Shown: positions 1 through 9,308, numbered from the stretch's first letter. The stretch is DNA of 14,144 nt from Neptuniibacter sp. (GCA_030149405.1 JASBRM010000298.1:1-14144); one strand, 5' to 3'. The notes: generated by a model not told the origin, from the sequence alone. Made by a program: numbers and translations.

Positions 1-317
1 ACGGCCGGGTTACCCTGCTGCTTTCCGCCAAGACCGGTGACGGTATTGATTTACTACGTCAGCATTTGTTTAAGGCTGTGGGTTTCCATCCGGAAGAAGA
101 AGGCGTCTTCATTGCTCGTCGTCGTCACCTTGATGCGCTGGGCCGTGCCCGCCAATCCATCGTCAATGGTTATGACTGCCTGACAGTTATGGGCGCTGGT
201 GAATTACTGGCCGAAGAACTGCGCCAGGCACAGCATGCCCTGGGTGAAATCACCGGTACCTTCACTACCGAAGATCTGCTCGATCATATTTTCTCCAGCT
301 TTTGCATCGGTAAATAA
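1..317 (+). CDS. mnmE: MnmE (TrmE) tRNA modification GTPase, C-terminal end
   Basis: This is the 3' end of a gene entering from the left; the reading frame begins at base 3 and about 104 residues are visible. MnmE is a GTPase that works with MnmG to put a (carboxymethyl)aminomethyl group on U34 of certain tRNAs. The visible part starts at the end of the G domain ([16 protein letters not shown], where SAK is the G5 motif). It then shows the C-terminal helical domain ([37 protein letters not shown]) and closes with FSSFCIGK, whose Cys is the conserved C-terminal cysteine of the family. The gene is intact to its TAA stop although an integrase gene follows, which fits an island that inserted at the extreme 3' end and restored the coding sequence. 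It belongs to the host chromosome rather than to the island. Identification is secure from the tail motif. Confidence 0.95.
   Translation, partial: GRVTLLLSAKTGDGIDLLRQHLFKAVGFHPEEEGVFIARRRHLDALGRARQSIVNGYDCLTVMGAGELLAEELRQAQHALGEITGTFTTEDLLDHIFSSFCIGK
300..317 (+). other. Candidate attL core at the mnmE 3' end
   Basis: The last 18 bases of mnmE (TTTTGCATCGGTAAATAA) are the region used as attB by trmE-targeting integrative elements such as SGI1. A P4-type integrase gene lies immediately downstream, pointing away from mnmE. The exact crossover cannot be fixed because the right end of the island, with the second copy, is outside the window. The placement is inferred from context and from known insertion behaviour at this gene. 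Confidence 0.45.
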
Positions 318-643
318 AATTACTTCCCAATTGTTCCGCATAATTCTTTTCTTTTAGTCATACCCTAATGTTTTACTAAGGTTGTCGGGCTTTTCCATTC
401 TTGATTATTCCGCACTAATCCACTTAGTATTGTGCCCATGGATGTGCCCGTATTCATTTTCTTCATGAAAATATAGAAAACTGGGCACAAAAATATGTGC
501 CCATATCAATCTGAGCATCTAGTTCAAATTTATACAGAAAGACTCGTTAGCTAATTATCTAGGTGATTTGTTGATTGGAACTGGTGTGTTAAGACGTTAA
601 ATGTCAGCCAAAAATCTGGGCACACTTTCAAATGGAGTCAGGT
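318..643 (+). promoter_or_regulatory. Non-coding attL flank and integrase leader
   Basis: This stretch has no credible gene; the only small ATG frames are around a dozen codons. It is clearly more AT-rich than the flanking genes. It holds an array of TGTGCCC motifs (listed separately) and an imperfect repeat, TTCCGCATAAT at 334-344 and TTCCGCACTAAT at 408-419. The integrase promoter must lie here. A TTGATT at 571-576 is a possible -35 element, but no convincing -10 sits at the right distance, so I do not assign one. A GGAG at 634-637 is placed six bases before the ATG at 644 and serves as the ribosome binding site. Confidence 0.6.
431..624. repeat. Five TGTGCCC/GGGCACA copies, likely integrase arm-type sites
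   Basis: TGTGCCC occurs on the plus strand at 431-437, 443-449 and 496-502. Its complement GGGCACA occurs at 483-489 and 618-624. Most copies extend to TGTGCCCA/TGGGCACA. The first two are 12 bp apart (about one helical turn), and the third and fourth form an inverted pair. Clusters of short repeats beside the integrase gene are how tyrosine recombinases with an N-terminal arm-binding domain recognise their attachment region. The last copy lies 20 bp before the integrase start, so binding there could also repress the gene. The repeats are seen directly; the role is inferred. Confidence 0.6.
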
Positions 644-1945
644 ATGGCGCTGTCAGATACTAAAATAAAAAATTTAAAACCAAAGGATAAGGTTTACCAG
701 GTCGCTGATGAAGCAGGCTTGTTTTTAGAAGTCACACCGAAAGGTGCTAAGGCCTGGCGGCTCCGCTATAGACTGTTTGGGAAGCAAGAGAAAGTGATGT
801 TGGGCCATTATCCTGCATTTGGTTTGGCAGAAGCCCGTTCCTGGCGAGATGAATGTAAAGTCCTCGTGAAGAGAGGTATTTCACCAATGGCCCTGAAGAG
901 AGGCGATCAGATACTCGACCATAACTCTCCAACAGTTAGGGAGTTGGGCGAAGAGTTCGTGGCTAAATGGTGTATTGAAACAGTTGGAAAATCACGTCAA
1001 AAAAAGGAAGAACAGCAGGCCGAAAATACAGTTTTAGCCTTCGCTACAAAATGGTACGAAGAGATTGTTGTGCCTAACAACAAGCGTCATGCTGGAACGT
1101 TAAGAGTATTAAGAAAGGATGTTTACCCAGTCATTGGATACATGCAAATAGACGAGATTACTGTTGAACATATTCTGACGATTACAGACACGATCAAGAA
1201 TCGTGGTTCAGATCAGATGGCCTTGCAAACACGTAATATTCTGAAGCGTTTGTTTGCATATGCGATAGCCAGACAAAAGACCCAATTCAACCCTGCAGCG
1301 GCTATAGAGGGGAGATTCATTGCTCAAGCAAAGAGTCGTGACGTAGCCCTTGACTCTGATGAGATAGGAAGGCTTCTCAGAGCTATTTATCAATCAGGAA
1401 TGCGTCGAGCTAACAAGTTGGCCCTGCATCTACTGATTCTGACCATGGTGCGCAAAACACAACTTACAGAGGCAAGCTGGGACGAGATTGATTTTGACAA
1501 GTCGGAGTGGATTATTCCAGCGGAGCGGATGAAAAAAGAGAAAGCCCAGGTTGTCCCCTTATCAATTCAAGCCCTCGAGATGCTCAGGGAGTTGAAGCAA
1601 TTATCATCAGGTTCTGATTGGGTATTTCCAAGTCGAAACTCACTCAGCAGACACATATCAGATACAACTTTAAATCACGCGATTAGGACTCTTGAGCTCG
1701 ATGTTCAACAATTTGTGATCCATGACTTTAGACGTACAGCATCCACACACTTGCATGAGGCTGGTTTTAACTCTGACTGGATAGAGAAATGCCTTGCTCA
1801 TGAAACAAAGGGTATTAGGGGGGTATACAACAAAGCTCAATATGCCGATCAGCGCAGAGAAATGCTGCAATGGTGGGCTAACTTTGTTGACAGTCAAATA
1901 GAGGAGGGGCGAAGTGTAATTATTGGTAGATTTGCAAGAAAATAG
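644..1945 (+). CDS. int: P4-type tyrosine recombinase (island integrase)
   Basis: Site-specific recombinase that would insert and excise the island at the mnmE 3' end. Residues 1-90 form the DUF4102 arm-binding domain (LSDTKIKNLKPKDK, then EAGLFLEV and KAWRLRYRLFGK). A core-binding SAM-like domain follows (about 120-220) and then the catalytic domain. With the start at 644, the catalytic residues are Arg270 (MVRKTQL), a lysine in the MKKEKAQ beta-hairpin, His360-x-x-Arg363 (HDFRR), His386 (LAHE) and the nucleophile Tyr395 (GVYNKAQY). The set is complete, so the enzyme is probably active. An upstream ATG at 632 would add four residues, but the GGAG at 634-637 is spaced for the ATG at 644, and MALSDTKIK is the usual family N-terminus. 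At 433 aa it has the normal length. Arginine codons include many AGA/AGG, unlike the operon that follows. Confidence 0.95.
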   Translation: MALSDTKIKNLKPKDKVYQVADEAGLFLEVTPKGAKAWRLRYRLFGKQEKVMLGHYPAFGLAEARSWRDECKVLVKRGISPMALKRGDQILDHNSPTVRELGEEFVAKWCIETVGKSRQKKEEQQAENTVLAFATKWYEEIVVPNNKRHAGTLRVLRKDVYPVIGYMQIDEITVEHILTITDTIKNRGSDQMALQTRNILKRLFAYAIARQKTQFNPAAAIEGRFIAQAKSRDVALDSDEIGRLLRAIYQSGMRRANKLALHLLILTMVRKTQLTEASWDEIDFDKSEWIIPAERMKKEKAQVVPLSIQALEMLRELKQLSSGSDWVFPSRNSLSRHISDTTLNHAIRTLELDVQQFVIHDFRRTASTHLHEAGFNSDWIEKCLAHETKGIRGVYNKAQYADQRREMLQWWANFVDSQIEEGRSVIIGRFARK

Positions 1946-2050
1946 ACATCACCCTAATCGCTCAAATATCGGCACTGATGTATAGTCAATAAATTTGATT
2001 TGCGGACTGAGAAAGAAAATCTGTGTGTAAGATCGGCAAAAGGATAGGCT
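1946..2050 (+). promoter_or_regulatory. Presumed promoter region of the defence-like operon
   Basis: This 105-bp gap is the only sizeable space upstream of the operon that begins at 2051, so its promoter is probably here. TATAGT at 1981-1986 resembles a -10 element, and TTGATT at 1995-2000 resembles a -35, but neither has a good partner at the normal spacing. AAAAGGA just before the GTG start at 2051 is the ribosome binding site. I see no clear stem-loop terminator for the integrase gene, so read-through from the integrase is possible. Confidence 0.3.
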
Positions 2051-5000
2051 GTGCTAAAACTCGAAGACATTAAAAAAGACGCGCAAATTCGTGGAATCCA
2101 AGCAGAAGAAATCGTACGCATCGTTCAGGTAGAGCCAGTAGGTGATGCTGCGATCACCGTTTACTATAAAGACAGCCAGGGCAAATTGGGCGAGCAAATG
2201 CTGTTCCGCTCAGATGAGTCGCGCCTTGAATTGGCTACCATTGGTAGACCATGGGCATTTGATGCGCCGGGTGCCGAATTTAAATTGGGCTTAGAAGCGT
2301 ACCGTATCAGCCAAGCCGCCCTGTTTGATCCAATGATGGCGGTACATACCTCAAATGTTGAGCCACTCCCTCACCAAATATCTGCGGTATACGAAGCCAT
2401 GCTACCTAAGCAGCCACTTCGATTTGTGCTAGCTGACGACCCCGGTGCTGGTAAAACAATTATGGCTGGGCTGCTTATTCGTGAGCTCATCATGCGTGGT
2501 GATGCAAAACGTATTCTGATCGTATCGCCTGGTTCACTGACTGAGCAGTGGCAGGATGAATTACTCGAAAAGTTTGGTGTTACCTTCGATATTTTCAGCC
2601 GTGAAAAACAAGAGCAGTGCGCTTCAGGCAATTACTTCGATGAATCCGATCAGCTCATTTGCCGATTAGACCAATTATCCCGTAACGAAGAGTTCCAAGA
2701 AAAACTCAAGAACACCGAGTGGGACATCATCATTGTGGATGAGGCTCATAAGCTATCGGCCAGTTATTTCGGCACCAAAATCAATAAAACTAAGCGTTTT
2801 CAACTGGGTGAACTCCTTGGTTCCATCACGCGCCACTTCTTGCTGATGACTGCAACACCTCACAACGGTAAAGAAGAAGATTTTCAGATTTGGCTTTCCC
2901 TATTAGACGGCGACCGCTTCTACGGGAAGTTCCGTGAAGGCGCTCATAAGGTCGATGTGTCAGACATGATGCGTCGTATGGTGAAAGAGGAGCTACTCAA
3001 GTTTGATGGCACTCCACTGTTCCCCGAGCGTCGCGCTTACACGGCTAATTACGAACTTTCATCAATGGAGGCATCGCTTTACGAGCAGGTAACCACCTAC
3101 GTGCGTGAAGAGATGAATCGTGCCGACAACCTCGACAGTAAAAAGAAGAACAACGTTGGTTTTGCGTTAACCATGCTGCAACGCAGACTCGCGTCCAGCC
3201 CAGAAGCCATTTACCAGTCGTTGAAGCGTCGCCGCAAACGCCTTGAAGACCGCCTAGAAGAAACTAAGCTTATGGCGCGCGGTCAGGCCGTTCAAAAAGA
3301 TGGCGTGGCCGAAACATTGGGCGAATACAGTGTTAAAAAGAAAATTGATATTCCCGATAACTTTGACGAGCTCGATGAAGATTTAAGCGCAGAAGAATAT
3401 GAGATTCTCTCTGAGCAAGTTCTGGATCAGGCTACCGCAGCAGTGACCATTCCAGAGCTTGAGGCAGAAATACTAAGTCTAAAAGATCTCGAGCATCAGG
3501 CGCTTACCGTTGTTCAATCAGGCAACGACAAAAAGTGGGAAGAGCTTTCTTACCTGCTGCAAGACAAACCAGAAATGTTCACTGCCAGCGGTACCCGGCG
3601 TAAATTGCTGATTTTTACCGAACACAAAGACACATTGAATTATCTGGTGAAACGCATTGGCGATATGCTGGGCAACGAAAACGCGGTACGTAATATATAT
3701 GGTGGCACCAACCGCGATGAACGCCGAAAGATTCAGGAGGAGTTCCGTAACGATCCAGAAGTTATTGTGCTGATTGCCACTGATGCCGCTGGCGAGGGTG
3801 TTAACCTGCAAAATGCCAACCTGATGGTCAATTATGACTTGCCTTGGAACCCAAATCGTCTGGAACAGCGCTTTGGTCGCATTCACCGAATTGGTCAAAC
3901 CGAAGTATGTCATCTCTGGAATATCGTTGCCGCTGAAACCCGCGAAGGTGAAGTATTCAAAAAGCTGTTCGACAAGATCGAGATCGAAAAAGAAGCACTG
4001 GGAGGCAAAGTCTTCGATGTTCTCGGTGAAGCATTTGATAACGTCTCATTAAAAGACCTGCTGGTTGATGCAATCCGCTACGGCGAATCCCCAGAAACCA
4101 AAGCGAAGATGAACGAAGTGATCGATGGCGCTCTCGATGCAGAGCACTTGAAAGAAATCCTTCGCCGTAACGCCTTGGTAGAACAGCACATGGGGCTTGA
4201 AGAGCTCTATGCCGTAAAAGAAGAAATGGAAAAGGCTGAAGCCCGTAAACTGCAGCCCTATTTCATTCGTGCCTTTTTTACCGAAGCATTCCAAACCTTG
4301 GGCGGTGAATTACGTAATCGTGAAACTGGCCGGTTCGAGGTACGACATGTGCCTGCCGCCATTCGCGAGCGTGACCGAATTATCGGTGAAACACGAACCC
4401 CAGTTTTGCGAAAATACGAACGTATCTGTTTTGAAAAGAATCACGTTCGCCAGCAAGGCAAACCCATGGCCGACATGATTCATCCATCGCATCCATTAAT
4501 GCATGCGTCAACCGATTTAGTGCTAGAAGCCCATCGCCCCAAGCTTAAGCAAGGTGCAGTATTAGTTGACCCAAATGATGATGGTTTAGAACCTAAAGTA
4601 CTCTTCATGGTCGACCACACAGTGAGAGAAGGCGGCAACTCCACAGATATAGCATCGCGTAGATTACAGTTTGTGGAGATTGACCAAAGAGGTAATGCCA
4701 TCAATGCAGGATGGGCACCTCACCTCGATCTGCAACCAATCCAGGACTACGACCATAAACTAGTGGGTGATATTCTCAATGCACAATGGCTAAACAACAA
4801 CCTTGAAGGTCTGGCATTAAACCACGCGTCACAGCAGTTAGTGCCAGAGCACTATGGTGAAGTGAAAGTTCGCCGTGAACGCCAGGCAGATAAAACCCTC
4901 GCAGCTGTTAATGAGCGACTAGTGAAAGAAATTAACTACTGGTCTGATCGTTACATCAAGCTGCAAGACGATGTTAATGCAGGTAAACAACCACGCATGC

Positions 5001-5590
5001 AGCCAGAAATGGCGCGTCGAAGAGTGGATGAACTCACCGCTCGATTAGAGCAGCGCAAAACTGAACTAGAGGCACTGAAAAACGTCGTCTCTAGCACGCC
5101 GGTTGTGATGGGCGGTGCCTTGGTCATTCCACAAGGCTTGTTGGCGCACCGTAAAGGTGAAACCCAGTTTAGTGTCGATGCTGAAGCCCGCTCACGTGTT
5201 GAGCGCATTGCAATGAATGCTGTAATGGATGCTGAGCGAAGCTTTGGCTTTGAGGTAAAAGACGTAGGTGCAGAAAAATGCGGCTGGGATGTCACATCGC
5301 GTCCCACTCCTAATGCAGACGGCTCTATTCGAGAAGATCGTCACATCGAGGTCAAGGGCCGCGTCAAAGGGCAAAACACTATTACGGTTAGCCGTAATGA
5401 AATCATCTATGGTTTAAACCAAGCCGACAAATTTATGCTTGCCATAGTCATTGTCGATGGAGATGAGTTCGAAGGGCCTTACTACGTTAAAACGCCATTC
5501 ACTGTCGAGCCGGACTTTGGTGTAGCCAGTATTAATTATGATTTGAGCGACCTGCTTTCTAAAGCTACTAAGCCTGAGTTATCGCTATGA
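2051..5590 (+). CDS. SNF2-family helicase with C-terminal DUF3883 domain
   Basis: Large DNA-dependent ATPase/translocase of the RapA-like SNF2 branch. Helicase motifs are complete: Walker A at 129-136 (DDPGAGKT), DEAH at 230-233, motif [13 protein letters not shown], the second RecA domain starting near [15 protein letters not shown], and [13 protein letters not shown] followed by motif VI at 606-616 ([11 protein letters not shown]). Charged, probably coiled-coil segments lie between the two RecA domains and again near 955-1015. The last ~130 residues match DUF3883. There, Asp1080 (GWDV) and Glu1100-Val-Lys1102 (IEVKGR) make a D...ExK pattern like PD-(D/E)xK nucleases. The start is GTG with AAAAGGA in front. 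This is the first gene of the operon, and its stop overlaps the next start as ATGA. It resembles DrmD of class 1 DISARM in type, but drmABC are absent. The helicase call is firm; nuclease activity is inference. Confidence 0.93.
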   Translation: MLKLEDIKKDAQIRGIQAEEIVRIVQVEPVGDAAITVYYKDSQGKLGEQMLFRSDESRLELATIGRPWAFDAPGAEFKLGLEAYRISQAALFDPMMAVHTSNVEPLPHQISAVYEAMLPKQPLRFVLADDPGAGKTIMAGLLIRELIMRGDAKRILIVSPGSLTEQWQDELLEKFGVTFDIFSREKQEQCASGNYFDESDQLICRLDQLSRNEEFQEKLKNTEWDIIIVDEAHKLSASYFGTKINKTKRFQLGELLGSITRHFLLMTATPHNGKEEDFQIWLSLLDGDRFYGKFREGAHKVDVSDMMRRMVKEELLKFDGTPLFPERRAYTANYELSSMEASLYEQVTTYVREEMNRADNLDSKKKNNVGFALTMLQRRLASSPEAIYQSLKRRRKRLEDRLEETKLMARGQAVQKDGVAETLGEYSVKKKIDIPDNFDELDEDLSAEEYEILSEQVLDQATAAVTIPELEAEILSLKDLEHQALTVVQSGNDKKWEELSYLLQDKPEMFTASGTRRKLLIFTEHKDTLNYLVKRIGDMLGNENAVRNIYGGTNRDERRKIQEEFRNDPEVIVLIATDAAGEGVNLQNANLMVNYDLPWNPNRLEQRFGRIHRIGQTEVCHLWNIVAAETREGEVFKKLFDKIEIEKEALGGKVFDVLGEAFDNVSLKDLLVDAIRYGESPETKAKMNEVIDGALDAEHLKEILRRNALVEQHMGLEELYAVKEEMEKAEARKLQPYFIRAFFTEAFQTLGGELRNRETGRFEVRHVPAAIRERDRIIGETRTPVLRKYERICFEKNHVRQQGKPMADMIHPSHPLMHASTDLVLEAHRPKLKQGAVLVDPNDDGLEPKVLFMVDHTVREGGNSTDIASRRLQFVEIDQRGNAINAGWAPHLDLQPIQDYDHKLVGDILNAQWLNNNLEGLALNHASQQLVPEHYGEVKVRRERQADKTLAAVNERLVKEINYWSDRYIKLQDDVNAGKQPRMQPEMARRRVDELTARLEQRKTELEALKNVVSSTPVVMGGALVIPQGLLAHRKGETQFSVDAEARSRVERIAMNAVMDAERSFGFEVKDVGAEKCGWDVTSRPTPNADGSIREDRHIEVKGRVKGQNTITVSRNEIIYGLNQADKFMLAIVIVDGDEFEGPYYVKTPFTVEPDFGVASINYDLSDLLSKATKPELSL

Positions 5591-5754
5591 AAAACAAAGG
5601 AATGTTTACTCAGTTTTTTTTAGTGGGCCAGAAAGAGAAACGCCCCCAAGAAGGAGGCGTCAGGCCGAAGATACTCTCTACGGCGGGGTTAATGGGTATA
5701 ACTATAGTTATAACGACCGTCTTAGTCAAGGAGATTTGGAGGACTAAAGCATGA
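5587..5754 (+). CDS. Small single-pass membrane protein, 55 aa
   Basis: This is a short gene that a length filter would miss. It starts [11 protein letters not shown] and ends KEIWRTKA. One hydrophobic segment at residues 31-47 ([17 protein letters not shown]) is a plausible transmembrane helix. The N-terminal 30 residues carry seven Lys/Arg, which by the positive-inside rule suggests a cytoplasmic N-terminus. Its ATG overlaps the helicase stop (ATGA, 5587-5590), and its own stop overlaps the start of the NYN gene (ATGA, 5751-5754), so both junctions look translationally coupled. No good ribosome binding site precedes the ATG, which fits re-initiation. I do not recognise the family. It could link the system to the inner membrane. 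The alternative is a non-coding 160-bp spacer in which the double overlap is chance. Confidence 0.6.
   Translation: MKNKGMFTQFFLVGQKEKRPQEGGVRPKILSTAGLMGITIVITTVLVKEIWRTKA
5697..5712. repeat. 16-bp perfect palindrome
   Basis: TATAACTATAGTTATA reads identically on both strands. It lies inside the small membrane-protein frame, where it encodes part of the transmembrane segment, and 38 bp upstream of the NYN start. It could be an operator for an internal promoter, or chance in an AT-rich transmembrane stretch. It contains TATAAC and TATAGT, both -10-like, but no matching -35. Confidence 0.4.
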
Positions 5755-6380
5755 ATGCCTCCACTCGAGTAATCAGCTATATTGACGGCTTTAACGTCTA
5801 CTTTGGGCTTAAATCCAAAGGATGGAAAAAATACTACTGGCTAGATTTGGTCAATATGTCGGCAGCCCTGCTCAAGCCTGGCCAAACATTAGAACACTGC
5901 CACTATTTTACCGCACGCATTAGAAACTCTGGAAGTAATAGCCAAGATGCTCACCGACAATCCATCTGGATTGATGCGCTGGAAACACTGGCCAACCAAA
6001 CCAGCCACTTTGGGCACTACCTTGAAAAACAAAAAACATGTAAAAGTTGTGGCACAAAATGGACAACCCACGAAGAAAAAATGACCGACGTGAACATCGC
6101 AGTGCAATTACTCAGCGATGCCTACGAAAATAAGTTTGATACTGCCTTGGTTATCTCTGGTGACAGCGATCTAACCACACCCATAAAAATGGTATTAGAG
6201 CGCTTTCCAAACAAACGTATTATCGTCGCCTTTCCACCTGGGCGAAATTCACACCAGTTAAGAACTACAGCCACGGCCAGCTTTACCATTGGTGAAGCCA
6301 AGCTGCGTCAAAATTTGTTGCCCAATATCATCACCACAGCTTCGGGCCATCAATTACATCGTCCCACTCAGTGGTATTAA
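5751..6380 (+). CDS. NYN-domain (PIN-like) putative nuclease
   Basis: Belongs to the NYN branch of PIN-like metal-dependent nucleases, many of which cut RNA. The acidic and polar active-site positions are visible: Asp12 and Asn15 in YIDGFNVYFG, Asp113 in KMTDVNIAVQLLSDA, and Asp138 and Asp140 in LVISGDSDLTTPI. These sit in the usual order within a 209-aa protein. An insertion near 97-104 (CKSCGTKW) has one CxxC pair, possibly half of a zinc site. Translation starts at an ATG overlapping the small upstream gene, with a strong GGAGG at 5738-5742 and a second AAGGAG at 5728-5733. It may therefore be made at a higher level than its neighbours. Nine bases separate it from the methyltransferase gene. 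In this operon it is a candidate effector nuclease; whether it acts on DNA or RNA is not shown by the sequence. Confidence 0.88.
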   Translation: MNASTRVISYIDGFNVYFGLKSKGWKKYYWLDLVNMSAALLKPGQTLEHCHYFTARIRNSGSNSQDAHRQSIWIDALETLANQTSHFGHYLEKQKTCKSCGTKWTTHEEKMTDVNIAVQLLSDAYENKFDTALVISGDSDLTTPIKMVLERFPNKRIIVAFPPGRNSHQLRTTATASFTIGEAKLRQNLLPNIITTASGHQLHRPTQWY

Positions 6381-6389
6381 GAGAGTTCA

Positions 6390-9308
6390 ATGACCAGTAA
6401 AAAAGAAGCAAAAATTATCAGCCCCAAAAAATTGATCGAAGTGGCGTTGCCATTAGATGATATTAACGAGGCAGCTGCACGCGAAAAATCCATTCGTCAC
6501 GGACACCCAAGTACATTGCATTTATGGTGGGCACGCCGACCACTGGCTGCAGCTAGAGCGGTGATTTTTGCTCAGATGGTGAATGACCCATCTGAAACGG
6601 TTCAAGGTGATAAACGCCTGCGTGAAACAAAACTAAAAATTCAAAACGAACGTGAAAGGCTATTCGATATTATTCGCGAGTTGGTTAAGTGGGAAAACAC
6701 CAATAACGAAGAAGTGCTCAACAAAGCTCGCGAAGCCATTAAAGAAAGTTGGCGCTTTACCTGTGAACTTAACAAAAAGCATCCGCAAGCAGATGAGCTT
6801 TTTAATCCTGAAAAACTGCCTGCTTTCCATGATCCTTTTGCTGGTGGTGGAGCCATTCCTCTGGAAGCGCAGCGTTTAGGGCTGGAGAGTTTCGCGAGTG
6901 ATTTGAACCCCGTCGCAGTCATGATCAATAAAGCCATGATTGAAATCCCACCCAAATTCGCTGGACAGGCACCAGTGGGGCCAATTCCCGTTGGTGAAAA
7001 ACAGGGCAGGTTAGTTGAAGACTGGTCTGGAGCAAAAGGTCTTGCAGAAGATGTACGCCGTTACGGTAATTGGATGCGCGAAGAAGCTATAAAACGGATC
7101 GGGTATTTATATCCCAAGATAACCGTCACCAAAGAAATAGCGGACCAGCGACAAGATTTGAAGCGATATGTAGGCGAAGAGCTAACCGTGATTGCTTGGT
7201 TATGGGCTAGAACTGTTAAAAGTCCTAATCCAGCATTTAGCCACATCGATGTACCATTAGTTTCTAGCTTTATTCTTTCGAGCAAGAAAGGTAAGGAAGC
7301 TTATGTACAACCCATCGTGAATGGGACCAAGTACCATTTTGAAGTCAAAGTTGGCAAGCTACCTCCTGAAGCCAGCGATGGAACCAAAGTGGGGCGTGGT
7401 GGTAACTTTAAGTGCCTTATTTCAGAAGCCCCAATTCCAGTTAAAACAATTCGCGAACAAGGTCAGAAAGGTACGTTTAAGCAGCGGTTAATGGCGATTG
7501 TTGCTGAAGGAAAATCTGGTCGAGTTTACTTATCTCCTACCGATGAAATGGAAAGAATCGCTATCTCTGCGCAGCCCGAATGGAAGCCAACGACAGCGAT
7601 TAATCATAACCCACGTGATATAAGAACCCAACTCTATGGATTAAATGAATACGGAGACCTTTTTACACCTAGGCAATTGGTTGCCTTAACTACATTCTCT
7701 GATCTAGTTCAAGATGCTCGTATAAAAGCAATAGAAGACGCAAAGTTGGCTGGATTGGCCGACGAAGGTACCGGTATTAACGATGGGGGGCAGGGCGCAA
7801 CTGCATACGGTGATGCCGTCGCAGTATATTTGGCAAAAGCTCTTGGTAAGATGAGCGATTATAATTCAGCAATTTGTAGTTGGATAAGTGGAGGGCAAAC
7901 GATGAGAAATACGTTTGGCCGACAAGCAATCCCAATGACGTGGGATTACGCTGAAGCGAACCCGGTGGGAGATGCTACAGGATGCTTTTTGAGCGGTGTA
8001 AATCAGGTTGTACGTGTATTGCAGACTCTCCCCGGAGAGCGATATGGAAGTGTAAAGCAACAAGACGCTGCGACTCAGGATATTAGTTATAAAAAAGTCA
8101 TTTCAACTGACCCTCCATACTATGACAACATTGGGTATGCTGATTTATCAGATTTCTTTTATGTATGGATGCGACGATCTCTAAGAAGCGTCTATCCAGA
8201 TCTATTTTCGACAATGGCAGTCCCTAAAGCTGAAGAACTTGTTGCTACCCCTTATAGACATGGAGATAAGGAAAAAGCGGAAGTGTTCTTTCTAGATGGT
8301 ATGACGCGGGCTATTCATAACTTGGCTGCAATGGGGCATAGTGCTTTTCCTGTATCTATTTACTACGCCTTTAAACAATCAGAAACAAAAGAGACCGGTA
8401 CGGCTAGTACCGGTTGGGAAACATTTCTTGAGGCAGTTATCCGTGCGGGCTTCTCGATTGATGGTACTTGGCCGATGCGAACAGAAATGGCAAATCGCAT
8501 GGTGGGTTCTGGCACAAACGCGTTAGCATCTTCTGTTGTTTTGGTGTGTAAAAAACGAGGAGACCAAGCAGATTCCATCTCACGTCGCCAATTCCAACGT
8601 GAACTTCGCGAAAAAATGCCTGAAGCCCTGGAAGCGATGATTGGCGGCAGTGCTGGTGTATCTCCGATTGCTCCTGTGGATTTAGCGCAAGCAGCAATTG
8701 GACCTGGCATGGCAATCTATTCGAAGTATGAAACGGTACTTAATCAAGACGGTAACAAAATGAGTGTGCATGATGCACTTATTTTAATAAACCGTACGAT
8801 CACCGAATACCTCAACCCTGACAGTGGAAACTTCGATAATGACACCTTGTTCTGTGACGACTGGTTCAGCCAGTATGGTTGGGGACAGGGGCAATTCGGT
8901 GAGGCTGATACCCTTGCTCGCGCCAAAGGTACATCGGTAGATGGTGTACGTGATGCAGGTGTCATTGAATCAGGTAGTGGTAAGGTCCGCTTGTTGAAGT
9001 GGAGTGAGTACCCCACCGATTGGGACCCGAAAACTGATACTCGCACACCAGTATGGGAAGCCTGCCACCAGATGATTCGCGTGTTGAATCAACAAGGCGA
9101 AGCCGAAGCGGGTGCTTTATTGGCTCGCATGCCAGAGCGCGGCGAACACATTCGCCAATTAGCCTACCACCTATACACTTTGTGTGAACGCAAAAAGTGG
9201 GCAGAAGAAGCCCGCGCCTATAACGAACTGATTGGTTCGTGGCACGCCATTGTCTCTGCTTCACATGAAGTGGGGCATAGAGATGAACAGATGGGAATGG
9301 AATTTTAA
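6390..9308 (+). CDS. DUF1156 adenine-type DNA methyltransferase
   Basis: A 972-aa member of the COG1743/DUF1156 family of N6-adenine (or N4-cytosine) DNA methyltransferases. The N-terminal DUF1156 signature is clear ([12 protein letters not shown], then [20 protein letters not shown]). The S-adenosylmethionine-binding motif I is DPFAGGG at 148-154. The catalytic motif IV is DPPYY at 574-578, followed by [14 protein letters not shown]. The long spacing between the two is typical of this family. The family's zinc-ribbon region looks degraded: positions that are usually Cys read Ser278 (TVKSPNPAF), Phe283 and Ser345, with only Cys342 kept. Arginine codon use changes sharply in the middle third (about 7093-8440), suggesting a mosaic gene. 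In the operon it would modify host DNA to mark self. The target site is unknown. The family call is firm. Confidence 0.94.
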   Translation: MTSKKEAKIISPKKLIEVALPLDDINEAAAREKSIRHGHPSTLHLWWARRPLAAARAVIFAQMVNDPSETVQGDKRLRETKLKIQNERERLFDIIRELVKWENTNNEEVLNKAREAIKESWRFTCELNKKHPQADELFNPEKLPAFHDPFAGGGAIPLEAQRLGLESFASDLNPVAVMINKAMIEIPPKFAGQAPVGPIPVGEKQGRLVEDWSGAKGLAEDVRRYGNWMREEAIKRIGYLYPKITVTKEIADQRQDLKRYVGEELTVIAWLWARTVKSPNPAFSHIDVPLVSSFILSSKKGKEAYVQPIVNGTKYHFEVKVGKLPPEASDGTKVGRGGNFKCLISEAPIPVKTIREQGQKGTFKQRLMAIVAEGKSGRVYLSPTDEMERIAISAQPEWKPTTAINHNPRDIRTQLYGLNEYGDLFTPRQLVALTTFSDLVQDARIKAIEDAKLAGLADEGTGINDGGQGATAYGDAVAVYLAKALGKMSDYNSAICSWISGGQTMRNTFGRQAIPMTWDYAEANPVGDATGCFLSGVNQVVRVLQTLPGERYGSVKQQDAATQDISYKKVISTDPPYYDNIGYADLSDFFYVWMRRSLRSVYPDLFSTMAVPKAEELVATPYRHGDKEKAEVFFLDGMTRAIHNLAAMGHSAFPVSIYYAFKQSETKETGTASTGWETFLEAVIRAGFSIDGTWPMRTEMANRMVGSGTNALASSVVLVCKKRGDQADSISRRQFQRELREKMPEALEAMIGGSAGVSPIAPVDLAQAAIGPGMAIYSKYETVLNQDGNKMSVHDALILINRTITEYLNPDSGNFDNDTLFCDDWFSQYGWGQGQFGEADTLARAKGTSVDGVRDAGVIESGSGKVRLLKWSEYPTDWDPKTDTRTPVWEACHQMIRVLNQQGEAEAGALLARMPERGEHIRQLAYHLYTLCERKKWAEEARAYNELIGSWHAIVSASHEVGHRDEQMGMEF

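Noticed and set aside
1-643. Identity of the island as SGI1
   Set aside because: Only the insertion site is shared. The P4-type integrase, alpA and TOPRIM replication gene do not match the SGI1 backbone that I know.
3518-3913. Minus-strand frame of 131 codons inside the helicase gene
   Set aside because: It overlaps conserved helicase motifs on the other strand, has no recognisable domain or ribosome binding site, and is a shadow of the real gene.
5640-5660. GC-rich stem (ACGCC...GGCGT) as a terminator after the helicase gene
   Set aside because: The stem is only five perfect pairs, has no following T-run (the T8 tract at 5615-5622 is upstream), and lies inside the small coupled frame.
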